Under the pieces are notes generated by a model. The model had not been told where the DNA came from and searched no databases. It worked only from the letters and a program-made list of their open reading frames with translations. 64,000 bases of DNA from positions 2,876,042 through 2,940,041 of the forward strand of contig OY282354.1 of the NCBI GenBank assembly GCA_958295485.1. Reading direction: 5' to 3'. Source of the DNA: an uncultured Gammaproteobacteria bacterium. GTDB taxonomy: Bacteria > Pseudomonadota > Gammaproteobacteria > Eutrophobiales > Eutrophobiaceae. Of this stretch, positions 1 through 8,666 are shown one piece after another; positions within the stretch are counted from its first letter, which is position 1; every line of letters begins with the position of its first letter. The position numbers were made by a program, and so were the translations under genes.

Positions 1-35
1 ATATGCTATACCTACCATACTGAGATTTCATTTAC

Positions 36-66
36 AAAAAAAGCCACCAGTGTTGCTATTGGTGGC
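36..66 (-). terminator. Rho-independent terminator for the leftmost TonB receptor
   Basis: Inverted repeat gccacca(43-49)/tggtggc(60-66) preceded on + strand by aaaaaaa (36-42), i.e. hairpin followed by a U-run on the minus-strand transcript, just downstream of the stop at 94. Confidence 0.75.
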
Positions 67-93
67 TTCGTTATTTCGGATTGCGAGTTCATA

Positions 94-2583
94 CTAGAAA
101 TCGTATGCAATATATCCTCCAAGCTGTCTCGGATCGCCCGGGACGCCAAAAAGAAGGAAGCCGTTGCCGACTGCCCCGGTTTTGAAGTAGCCCTCGTCAA
201 ACAGGTTCCTGCCATAAAAACCAAGCTTCCAGTTGCCGTTGTTGGGTATGTACTGCATGTTCAGATTAACGGTCGCATAACCGGCATCTGTCGTGCCGCC
301 GGAACCAATGCGGTTCTCTGCGTCATACCATGACCCATCGTTGTAGCGCAGCGAAGGTGTGATGCTCAGCTCACCGCTGGTGAGAAAAGGCACCCTGTAA
401 TCCAGTCCGGCTGCCAGTGTGAAGGGCGGGGCGCCGGCAAATTTCTTACCCTTCGTCGCCGCAAAGCCTGAAGTGCCGGCAAGGGTATTGAAAAAGGGTG
501 AATCCTGCTCATATTCAGAATCCGTAATGGTCATGTTCACATACCAGGTCAGGCCGTCATTTATCAGGCCGCTCAGATCAAGTTCCGCACCGTACAGCTC
601 ACCCTCAGGCACGTTATAGATAACCTGGCCACCGACGTTGTTATCAATGAAGCTGATGTGGGGATTTTCGTAATCATAGTACCAGACCGCACCATTAACG
701 AGCAGGTTACCACCCATCCATTGCGACTTGAAACCTATTTCATAGGATGTGACTTCCTCCGGTTCGGAAACACCAAATGCGGGGCCATCCGCATTCAGGT
801 AGGCCGATTTGAAACCGGTGGAGGTACCACCGTAGAACATCCAGCTATCCGTCTTGTATTCCAGCCGGGCCGTATAGGTAAATTTATCGTCTTCCCTTTC
901 AATTAGTCCGGCATTGGCATTCAATATTACCAGAACAGGGTTGGTAAAAGGATTGGTCAGATCGGTATGATCCTGCAACTCCAGTTCGTCCCTGTTATAG
1001 CGGCCACCCAGGGTAACGCTCCAGTTACCGGTAAACGGGTAGGTAATCTGCCCATAGACCGCGTAGGAAGTGGTTTCCCATTCATTCCGGGTACTTATGT
1101 TAAAACCACCGAAGCTGTTGCCATCCACACCATGCAACTGCTGCTCGTTAAAATAATTAAAGCCGATAAGCCAGTCCCAGTCCCAGGTATCATTCGACAC
1201 CAGACGGATTTCCTCCTGAAACATGTCGTTTTCATACTGGCCGGTAAATCCGAGGCCGAGATTTGGCAGGCCCAACAAGCCCAGGGTCACGGCCCCCGGA
1301 CTGCTTGGATCGATATTACCCACACCTGCAGCGCCGAAATAGTCGATGTCCGCATACGCGGTAATGGATGTCAGGGTAAACCGTTCAAAATCGATGTCGA
1401 TACGACCGCTGAAAGCGGTCTCTTCGACTTGATGGCCGGAACCGGAAAAGGGCGATGCACTACTAAGAGTACCCGCAACCAACGCCCCGGCGGCGCCGAC
1501 GCCTGCAATTTCATTGCTGTTAATCAAGTTGGCGTGAGTGCCGCCTCTCCCCCGGGAAAAGTCGATGCCGGCTGCGGTACCGATGGCAGTGGGTATCGGA
1601 CCAATCGTAGGTATAACCAAAAGGGGTGTATTCCGGTCACCGGGCGGCAGTCCGAATCCGCCTCCCAGTATCCCGGCCATAAAGACTTCACCGCTGCTCA
1701 GACCATTTGCCGCCAAGGTATCGGCATCAAGGCCAATTGCTGCCAATGGACCACCCGGAGCCGTGCGTGGATCAATCTGCCGGATTTGTGCCGCAGAGGG
1801 TACCTCCCGATCGGATAATCCATAGTAGACATTAACCCCGTCAAGCTGGTCCAAATAGCTGCCCTTGAGCAGCACCGAGATATTGTCCTGTTCAAACAAT
1901 AACTTGCCGGTCAACCCCCATTCTTCCAGATCATGTATGCCACCCCTGCCTATGTTCTGGCTGTCGGGCAGAAAGTCGTAAAACGGGTCATGTTCCTTGA
2001 AAAAGCCTTCCAGACTGAGAGCAGTGTTACCCGTCAGGCCCGTTGCTGCATAAACACTCAGGTCTATTGCGTCATGTTCGCCATAGCCGACTTTAACATT
2101 ACCGGACGGTCCAACGCCGACTTCCGGTCTCCTGGTCTCAATGACGATGGAGCCGCCGGTTGAGTTTTTCCCATACAACGCTCCCTGTGGACCTTTCAGA
2201 ACCTGAACGCTGGACGTGTTAACACCGACATTGCTGGCATAAGAACGTGGTATATACACACCATCCACATTGATGGTGGAACCCATATACACAGCGCCGC
2301 CCGGTATGATACTGCCCATCCCCCGGATGACCGGTATCAGGTAGCCACCCGTATTCATCATATTAACACCGGAAATGGCAGTGCCAAGCTCTTCCGTACG
2401 AGTAATCGCCGCTTTTTCCAGGCCTTCCTCTGTGAGTGCAGAAATCGAAATGGCTACATCCTGGATGGATTCCTCACGTTTCTGGGCGGTGACAATGATT
2501 TCTTCCAGTTGTGCCAGTGCCGGTGTCATCGACAGGCACAGACCGGTTGTAATGACAGAAATGATGTATAGTTTAATTTTCAT
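94..2583 (-). CDS. TonB-dependent receptor
   Basis: Signal peptide followed by LEEIIVTAQKREESIQDVAISISAL TonB box/plug start; VLKGPQGALYGKNSTGG plug motif; C-terminal beta-barrel ending in aromatic F (GGYIAYDF). Confidence 0.93.
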   Translation of the reverse strand: MKIKLYIISVITTGLCLSMTPALAQLEEIIVTAQKREESIQDVAISISALTEEGLEKAAITRTEELGTAISGVNMMNTGGYLIPVIRGMGSIIPGGAVYMGSTINVDGVYIPRSYASNVGVNTSSVQVLKGPQGALYGKNSTGGSIVIETRRPEVGVGPSGNVKVGYGEHDAIDLSVYAATGLTGNTALSLEGFFKEHDPFYDFLPDSQNIGRGGIHDLEEWGLTGKLLFEQDNISVLLKGSYLDQLDGVNVYYGLSDREVPSAAQIRQIDPRTAPGGPLAAIGLDADTLAANGLSSGEVFMAGILGGGFGLPPGDRNTPLLVIPTIGPIPTAIGTAAGIDFSRGRGGTHANLINSNEIAGVGAAGALVAGTLSSASPFSGSGHQVEETAFSGRIDIDFERFTLTSITAYADIDYFGAAGVGNIDPSSPGAVTLGLLGLPNLGLGFTGQYENDMFQEEIRLVSNDTWDWDWLIGFNYFNEQQLHGVDGNSFGGFNISTRNEWETTSYAVYGQITYPFTGNWSVTLGGRYNRDELELQDHTDLTNPFTNPVLVILNANAGLIEREDDKFTYTARLEYKTDSWMFYGGTSTGFKSAYLNADGPAFGVSEPEEVTSYEIGFKSQWMGGNLLVNGAVWYYDYENPHISFIDNNVGGQVIYNVPEGELYGAELDLSGLINDGLTWYVNMTITDSEYEQDSPFFNTLAGTSGFAATKGKKFAGAPPFTLAAGLDYRVPFLTSGELSITPSLRYNDGSWYDAENRIGSGGTTDAGYATVNLNMQYIPNNGNWKLGFYGRNLFDEGYFKTGAVGNGFLLFGVPGDPRQLGGYIAYDF

Positions 2584-2607
2584 CGAATTCCCCCGTCGTC
2601 AGACATT

Positions 2608-2688
2608 GATATACGTACACGCTCTTGACCTACGCAAGAGTATATAATAGTCATAGAACGTTTGCTATACTAGCAGATGCTATAAGGA
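2608..2688. repeat. Promoter/operator direct repeat copy A
   Basis: gatatacgtacac..gctcttgacctacgcaagagtatataatag...tgctatactagcagatgctataagga; closely matches 4005-4088. Confidence 0.85.
2669..2684. promoter_or_regulatory. Cluster palindrome site (actagcagatgctata)
   Basis: Match to TATAGCATATGCTATA; upstream of minus-strand TonB receptor and overlapping the 3' end of the P450 gene. Confidence 0.7.
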
Positions 2689-3953
2689 AAAGACAGCTTT
2701 TTATTACCGGGGATGAAACCTGACATTAAGTTCATATAAACCCCGAAAAAAGCCATGGGCATAAAATTAAGCTTATCGTCTTGAACATCAACACCTTTGA
2801 ACCTTTTGACCATAGCCAATAAAAACTCGCCAACCTCCATTTTTGCCAGCATATGCCCTACACAGTGGTGTACTCCAGGAGCGAAAACCATGGAGTTGGT
2901 ATTGTCACGACTAAAATCGAGACCTAAAGGGTTATCATAAACTCTCGGATCGCGATTAGCCGCCGCCACGCAAAGCATGACCATATCACCAGCTTTAATT
3001 TGTTTACCGTGCCATTCAAAATCGTAACTGGCCACACGTAATTGGCCCGCATTCATGCAAACATAGCGCATGAATTCATTAACAATGTCGGTGATTTTAT
3101 CGGGGCACTCCTCGATATACTGCCATGCTTCGGGGTGTCGACTCAGTGCTTCAACGATCATGGTAATTGTGCTGGAGGTACTCTCATGACCGGCAACAAT
3201 CAAAATCAGCATCTGAGCAAAAAATTCATCTTCTGTGATTTTTTCACCTTCATCACTTGCCTGGGCTAAGGCAGTAATGAGGTCATCCTTTGGCTCTAAC
3301 AATCGCTTTTCTCTTTCAATTCGGCCAAGCTCATTCATTTCTGAGGCACATTTTTCAGCGCGTGTTATCTGTTTTTCTGTGGACCCAATCGAGGAAGTCA
3401 CCTCCATTATGGCGTTAGACCATTCACGCATATTGGCGAACTGCTCTTCAGGAATTCCCAGCATTTTGAAAATAACAAAGCCGGGTAGGGGTCTTGAAAT
3501 CTGTTCCTGAAATTCAATTTCAGGGGAGTCAACTGCTTTTCTCAAGAGCTCTCGAACCTTTTCTCGAACGATGGGGCGAATTTGTTCTACGGCTTTTTTG
3601 GTGACAGCTTTCATCAACAACTTTCTAAGGCCTGTATGCTCAGGCGCTTCGGTATCGACAATAACCAGTGGAAGGTATTTTGAAAGCACTGGAAATTTCT
3701 TGGAGCGCTCATCAGGGGGGATTTTCGACATTACGCTGGAAACCAAACGACCTTTACAGGACAAGGCGGGGTACTTGTAGTTAAAAGCATCAGCAACATC
3801 CTGATGGCGAGTTATCATCCAGCAATTGGCTGTTTTATTCCAATAGACCGGGTCATATTCACGCAATTCATCCAAAAGTGTCAGGAACTCATTTCCCATT
3901 TCTGCAGGCCCTGCTGAAAGATTGATATCAAAAACACCTTCATTTGTGCGCAT
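2670..3953 (-). CDS. Cytochrome P450
   Basis: Heme-binding FAPGVHHCVGHMLA; I-helix AGHES; ExxR region; start moved to ATG at 3953 (SD ggag), upstream ORF start at 3965 is GTG. Confidence 0.93.
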   Translation of the reverse strand: MRTNEGVFDINLSAGPAEMGNEFLTLLDELREYDPVYWNKTANCWMITRHQDVADAFNYKYPALSCKGRLVSSVMSKIPPDERSKKFPVLSKYLPLVIVDTEAPEHTGLRKLLMKAVTKKAVEQIRPIVREKVRELLRKAVDSPEIEFQEQISRPLPGFVIFKMLGIPEEQFANMREWSNAIMEVTSSIGSTEKQITRAEKCASEMNELGRIEREKRLLEPKDDLITALAQASDEGEKITEDEFFAQMLILIVAGHESTSSTITMIVEALSRHPEAWQYIEECPDKITDIVNEFMRYVCMNAGQLRVASYDFEWHGKQIKAGDMVMLCVAAANRDPRVYDNPLGLDFSRDNTNSMVFAPGVHHCVGHMLAKMEVGEFLLAMVKRFKGVDVQDDKLNFMPMAFFGVYMNLMSGFIPGNKKLSFPYSIC

Positions 3954-4004
3954 AGAAAACTCCACTTAACTTGGTTAACACATCCGACATCAAAAATTAG
4001 TATG

Positions 4005-4088
4005 GATATACGTACAACAGCCTCTTGACCTGCGCAAGAGCATATAATAGGTTTATATCGATTGCTATACTAGCATATGCTATAAGGA
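4005..4088. repeat. Promoter/operator direct repeat copy B
   Basis: gatatacgtacaacagcctcttgacctgcgcaagagcatataatag...tgctatactagcatatgctataagga; closely matches 2608-2688. Confidence 0.85.
4069..4084. promoter_or_regulatory. Cluster palindrome site (actagcatatgctata)
   Basis: Match to TATAGCATATGCTATA between divergent P450 (-) and dehydrogenase (+). Confidence 0.8.
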
Positions 4089-4192
4089 TAAAGGCCGATG
4101 AAAAGGCAGCTAATGTTGCGGGTGCATTGCATTCACCTGCTAAAACCAGTTATATTTCAGAAAAAACAATCGGTTACGCGGGAGGATATAGC

Positions 4193-5083
4193 GTGGAAAG
4201 AGTAGGTTTTATAGGCGTGGGTATGATGGGAGGCGCTATCGCTGCGCGAATGATCGAAAACGGGGTGCCCGTGCTGGCCTACGACAACAATCCCGGTACA
4301 CTCAAGGCAGTGGCATCCAGCGGGGTGACACCCGCAGCATCCGTCAAGGAAGTTGCTGATAATGTTGAAATTATATTTGCCTGCCTGCCGGACGCAGGGA
4401 TCTGCCGTAGCGTCGCGCTGGACCCCGGCGGCATCGCCGATGGTGACAGGGCGACAATTTATATCGAGACCTCCACCATGGGTGGTGAAGCGGTCATCGA
4501 AATTGCCGAAGGCCTCGCGAAACGCGGCATTACCCTGCTTGACTCACCAATCGTCGGTGGCGTACCGGCCCTGGAGGCCGGCACACTGGGCGTACTGGCC
4601 TCCGGGCCCGCAAAGGCCTTTGAACAAGCGAAATATGCGCTGGAAACGTTTGCCGGACGACTGTTTCACCTCGGAGAACAGGCCGGCATGGGACAGGCCG
4701 GAAAAGTGGTGAACAACTCCGTTGCCTACGCGGCCTTACTGGCTACCTGCGAGGCCGTTGCCGTCGGGATGAAAGCGGGCTTAAGCATGCAAACGGCCGT
4801 CGACATTATCAATCAGGGCAGTGGCGCGAATTTCTTTTCCCAAATTGTTGTTCCCAATTTCATACTGCAGGGAAAATTCGAAGGCACCGGTGCAGTCGAA
4901 ATCGGCGTGAAGGACGTCAAGCTGTTCCTCGCTGAGGCGGCGCGGCTGGGCATCGACCCGCCGGTGGCCAACGCAGTATCCGCCCTTCAGAAAGCAGTTG
5001 TCGAGTCCGGCCCCCCCGGACGGGACACCATGACCTACTTCCACTATTTCAGTGACCTGGCGGGTTTGCCTCGCCAGGGTTAA
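4193..5083 (+). CDS. NAD(P)-binding 3-hydroxyisobutyrate dehydrogenase-like oxidoreductase
   Basis: VGFIGVGMMGGAIAARM Rossmann motif, GxxGxGxxGxxxAxNNS-type region (GQAGKVVNNS); GTG start at 4193 with ggagga SD rather than the track start 4025, which lies inside the operator. Confidence 0.85.
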   Translation: MERVGFIGVGMMGGAIAARMIENGVPVLAYDNNPGTLKAVASSGVTPAASVKEVADNVEIIFACLPDAGICRSVALDPGGIADGDRATIYIETSTMGGEAVIEIAEGLAKRGITLLDSPIVGGVPALEAGTLGVLASGPAKAFEQAKYALETFAGRLFHLGEQAGMGQAGKVVNNSVAYAALLATCEAVAVGMKAGLSMQTAVDIINQGSGANFFSQIVVPNFILQGKFEGTGAVEIGVKDVKLFLAEAARLGIDPPVANAVSALQKAVVESGPPGRDTMTYFHYFSDLAGLPRQG

Positions 5084-5094
5084 CGTTGTAGCGT

Positions 5095-5388
5095 CTAGTC
5101 CAGCCCTTCAGCCAGTATGAACTGGACCTCGGCAGCATCTATCCGCGTATCCTTCGCTTCACTGTACTCAGGACTGTTATACCAGTTTACAGCCTGTTCA
5201 TAACTGGGAAATTTGTACACGATTACGCAAACGCCCTGTTTACCTTCAACGAACTGCTGATTGCCCCTCGATGTAACGAGCGCTTCCCCGCCAAACTGCT
5301 TTATAATCGGCACAGCCGCTTCACGGTACAACTGCAGTTTCTCGATATCGTTGATACCTTGTATCGTTACTATTGCATAACCTGCCAT
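5095..5388 (-). CDS. DUF1330-like small protein
   Basis: MAGYAIVTIQGI...GGEALV...VIVYKFPSYEQAVNWYNSPEYSEAK pattern typical of DUF1330; ATG at 5388 behind aggag. Confidence 0.75.
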   Translation of the reverse strand: MAGYAIVTIQGINDIEKLQLYREAAVPIIKQFGGEALVTSRGNQQFVEGKQGVCVIVYKFPSYEQAVNWYNSPEYSEAKDTRIDAAEVQFILAEGLD

Positions 5389-5418
5389 TCTCATTTCTCC
5401 TGCAAGGTTTGACAAACT

Positions 5419-6300
5419 CTATGCATCACTGCTTCTTCCTGAGCCGATGAATATCAGGATAAATGCCGTGGACATCATGACCAGGCTGTAAACACTCGGG
5501 ACCACGGCCCACTCAGGTTGCTCCAGGATGTTCAGTGCGATCATGGCGCCCAATGCGACATTCTGGATACCGACTTCGATAGCAACGGTGAGCCGTCGTA
5601 CTCTATCCAGACCAAATGCAAAAGCCAGCGCATACCCGCCCAGTAAGGTTGCAAGGTTGAAGACCAGCAGCAAAGACCAGAGACGATTCAGGTTTTGCAT
5701 GAAGAAGTCAAATTCCAGCGCCACCGACCCAATGAGTAATACCAGCAGGATGAGAATACCCGCACCCCGCATCCAGCGGTCAGATCTGACTGCAAAGCCG
5801 CGCACATATCGGCGCACCGCCATCCCGGCCAGCAGCGGAAGAAATACCAGTACGAGCAATTGTATTACAGTGCTCCGGACAGGCAACGCAACTATGTCTG
5901 CTTCACCTGCCACCTGCCGTGCACTCTGGAGAAGGTCCAGTCCAAAATGCAGCACCAGTGGTACGGTGACCAGGGCCAGGATACTGGACATGGCTGTCAG
6001 CGTGACCGACAGGGGGATATCCGCACGGGCGAGATAGGAGACCGTATTGGAAACGACACCTCCCGGGCACACCGCCAGGATAAGAACACCAGCAGAAACG
6101 GCCAGCGGGAGTGACGTGCCGTAAAGCAGCACAATGGCAATGGCGGGTAACAATACAAACTGGCCAAACAAACCCACGAAAACCGCGCGTGGATAACGCA
6201 CTACCCTGCGCCAGTCTTCGGGCACGAGTTGCATACCCATACCAAACATCAGAAGTATCAACCCTGAAGGCACAAAGATTTTATAGATCGATTCCAGCAT
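5419..6300 (-). CDS. Bile acid:sodium symporter (BASS/SBF) family transporter
   Basis: Multi-TM protein with FGMGMQL..., CPGGVVSNTVSYLARADIPLSVTLTAMSS motif of the BASS family. Confidence 0.85.
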   Translation of the reverse strand: MLESIYKIFVPSGLILLMFGMGMQLVPEDWRRVVRYPRAVFVGLFGQFVLLPAIAIVLLYGTSLPLAVSAGVLILAVCPGGVVSNTVSYLARADIPLSVTLTAMSSILALVTVPLVLHFGLDLLQSARQVAGEADIVALPVRSTVIQLLVLVFLPLLAGMAVRRYVRGFAVRSDRWMRGAGILILLVLLIGSVALEFDFFMQNLNRLWSLLLVFNLATLLGGYALAFAFGLDRVRRLTVAIEVGIQNVALGAMIALNILEQPEWAVVPSVYSLVMMSTAFILIFIGSGRSSDA

Positions 6301-6371
6301 ATAGTGTCACCCGTAGAATGGTTGCCGACTTTTTTTAATTGCGACTTGAAGGTTTCCAACAATAAGTTTAT

Positions 6372-6387
6372 TGTAGCATGCGCTATA
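6372..6387. promoter_or_regulatory. Cluster palindrome site (tgtagcatgcgctata)
   Basis: Match to TATAGCATATGCTATA between divergent BASS (-) and CaiB (+) genes. Confidence 0.75.
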
Positions 6388-6423
6388 TTCGTTACAACCC
6401 GTGAGGCCGGGAGAAAAAATCAA

Positions 6424-7452
6424 GTGAGTCGTTCTGCATCAGTACTGGAGGGTCTTTCTGTTGCCGATTTCGGGCTGGGCATGCCGGCCGCCCTGGTGTG
6501 CAAGTTCCTGCGGGAGGCCGGCGCAAAGGTCAGCCGGATTGAACCCCCGGCGGGCGACCCGTTCTACGACATTTACCCGGCTTACCAGGTCTGGCAACAG
6601 CACAAGGAGATACTACCCGCCGGCGCGGGTGCTGATGCCGCAATACAACTTGCCGCAGATGTCGACATTTGCGTTATCGGCGGTGAGGGCCATCCGGACA
6701 TGGAATGGAGTTTTGACCCTCTTGAACTTGTCGAGACCAATCCGCGCCTGGTGGTGGTCAACATCGAAGCCGCACCTGAAATCACAGGGGAAGCGCCCCT
6801 GCCCGCGGACGAATTGCTTGCACAGGCCCGGTCTGGCTTCAGTTACGAACATTTCAGTGATCGACCTGTAATGTTCAACTTTCCGGTGGCAACCTACGGG
6901 GCTGTTCTTAATGCCTTATTCGGCGTATTTGCCGCACTTGTCCACCGTGAGCAAAGCGGCGAGGGACAGGTGGTTTCCGTCTCGCTGGTAGAAGGCGCTC
7001 TTGATGCATGCCGCTCCAGTTGGTTCACGGCTGAAAATCCAGACCGACGTTTCATGGCTGCCGTCCCCAAGAACTCGCGCATGACCATATTCAGATGTGC
7101 CGACGGAAAATACGTCCACCTGATGATGGGAACGCCGGGGGCGAAGGAACGATTTTACAAGCTGCTTGATCTTAAACCCGGCGAATTCACCGATACACTC
7201 GATGACCGGGGTATGCCGACCGGCATGGGCGACCCATCCACGTTCTGGGGCGATATTGACGCATTCTCTATGCGGATTTCGAAGTACAACAGTGACGAAT
7301 TTATCAAGTTGTTATGGGACAACGGGTTCCCATGCTCTCTCGCACAAAAACCAGGCGACTGCTGGGACGATGCCCAGGTTGCTGCCAATGAAATTCTTGA
7401 GACAGATGAAGCCGATCGTCAGTACGTGGGATTTCCACTCAAGGGGCTATAA
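6424..7452 (+). CDS. CaiB/BaiF (class III) CoA-transferase-like protein, possibly degenerate subunit
   Basis: LEGLSVADFGLGMPAALVCKFLREAGAKVSRIEPPAGDPF N-terminal fold; short; usual GFD catalytic region reads ADELLAQARSGF; GTG start at 6424. Confidence 0.8.
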   Translation: MSRSASVLEGLSVADFGLGMPAALVCKFLREAGAKVSRIEPPAGDPFYDIYPAYQVWQQHKEILPAGAGADAAIQLAADVDICVIGGEGHPDMEWSFDPLELVETNPRLVVVNIEAAPEITGEAPLPADELLAQARSGFSYEHFSDRPVMFNFPVATYGAVLNALFGVFAALVHREQSGEGQVVSVSLVEGALDACRSSWFTAENPDRRFMAAVPKNSRMTIFRCADGKYVHLMMGTPGAKERFYKLLDLKPGEFTDTLDDRGMPTGMGDPSTFWGDIDAFSMRISKYNSDEFIKLLWDNGFPCSLAQKPGDCWDDAQVAANEILETDEADRQYVGFPLKGL

Positions 7453-7498
7453 CGTTGAAGCGATCATTATCACAGACGGCTAGCGAGGATGGTTCCCG

Positions 7499-8656
7499 GT
7501 GAATGCACCTTTGAAAGGACTGCGTATTGTTGACCTTGGCATGTATGTGGCCGGACCATATGCCTCGGTACCCATAGCGGACCTGGGCGCTGACGTCATC
7601 AAGATCGAACCCCTGACCGGTGACCCCAACCGGGTCATGTGGCGCCCGTTTGCCAGTTGTAACCGGGGTAAGCGGTCCATTCTCATCGATCTGAAACAAG
7701 CGGGGGGAATCGAGATAGCCAAAAAAATCTGTATCGCTGCAGACGTGGTCTCCCACAATTTTCGGCCGGGAGTCGCCGAGCGCCTGGGACTGGGATACGA
7801 ACAACTCAGCAAACAAAACCCGGGGCTGACTTACATGGAATCCTGTGCCTACGGCGATACCGGTCCCATGTCAAAGATGCCGGGTTTCGACATGATGATA
7901 CAGGCCATGTGCGGCCTGGAAGCCCATTGCGGTGGTGAAGGTAATGAACCCCTGTGGATGCGCTGGGCGCCTGTTGATTTTACCTGTGCTTACCTGAGCA
8001 CAATCGGTATGATGGCAGGGCATTACCGCAAGTTGCGATCGGGCAAGGGCAGCCGCGTTACCACGAATTTGCTCGACGCCGGGATATTCCTGTTCTCAGA
8101 GCTGCTGCGGGACGGCCGGGATAAGGCCAGCCAACTGGCGCAGATGAATTCCAGCATGACAGGCGTCCACCCGGCGCGCTCGATTTACCGGACACAGGAT
8201 GGCTGGGTGGCGATCGTTGCACGAACCGATGAACAAGGTTTGGCCCTGGCAGAAGCGCTGGGCGCTGCAAAGGCATCCACTGCACTACCGGATGACTGGG
8301 GTGATGAAGAATACCAGGAAATATCAACCGCTGCGGCCCGCCACAATAACCGGGACCTGATTGCACTATTGAATGAGGCCGGTGTGTGGGCAGAGGCATG
8401 CCGCGACGATTTCAATGACACATTGTTTAACTCCGGGGCATGGAAAGATTCCGGATTGCTGCGCGAATACCCGCACGGAGAGCGCGGCAACATCAAGCAG
8501 ATAGGTAACTGCGTACGGTTTTCCGGCATGGAGCCTGACCTGGAAAGCACCGGCCGTGCGGCAATTCCGGGGGAGGACACCAGGGAAATACTTGCCGAAT
8601 TCGATTATTCCGACGCACAGATCGACGATTTGTACAGCCGGAATATCGTTGCCTAG
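7499..8656 (+). CDS. CaiB/BaiF CoA-transferase
   Basis: LKGLRIVDLGMYVAGPYASVPIADLGADVIKIEP; NFRPGVAERLGLGYEQL; YGDTGPMSKMPGFDMMIQAMCG. Confidence 0.92.
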   Translation: MNAPLKGLRIVDLGMYVAGPYASVPIADLGADVIKIEPLTGDPNRVMWRPFASCNRGKRSILIDLKQAGGIEIAKKICIAADVVSHNFRPGVAERLGLGYEQLSKQNPGLTYMESCAYGDTGPMSKMPGFDMMIQAMCGLEAHCGGEGNEPLWMRWAPVDFTCAYLSTIGMMAGHYRKLRSGKGSRVTTNLLDAGIFLFSELLRDGRDKASQLAQMNSSMTGVHPARSIYRTQDGWVAIVARTDEQGLALAEALGAAKASTALPDDWGDEEYQEISTAAARHNNRDLIALLNEAGVWAEACRDDFNDTLFNSGAWKDSGLLREYPHGERGNIKQIGNCVRFSGMEPDLESTGRAAIPGEDTREILAEFDYSDAQIDDLYSRNIVA

Positions 8657-8666
8657 GAGTTGTCAT

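Noticed and set aside
967-1818. 283-aa plus-strand ORF antisense to the first TonB receptor
   Set aside because: Shadow ORF; no domain signature and the opposite strand has a clear TonB receptor.
4025-4192. N-terminal extension of the dehydrogenase ORF (MTCARAYNRFISIAIL...)
   Set aside because: It overlaps the promoter/palindrome repeat; a GTG with ggagga SD at 4193 directly precedes the Rossmann motif.
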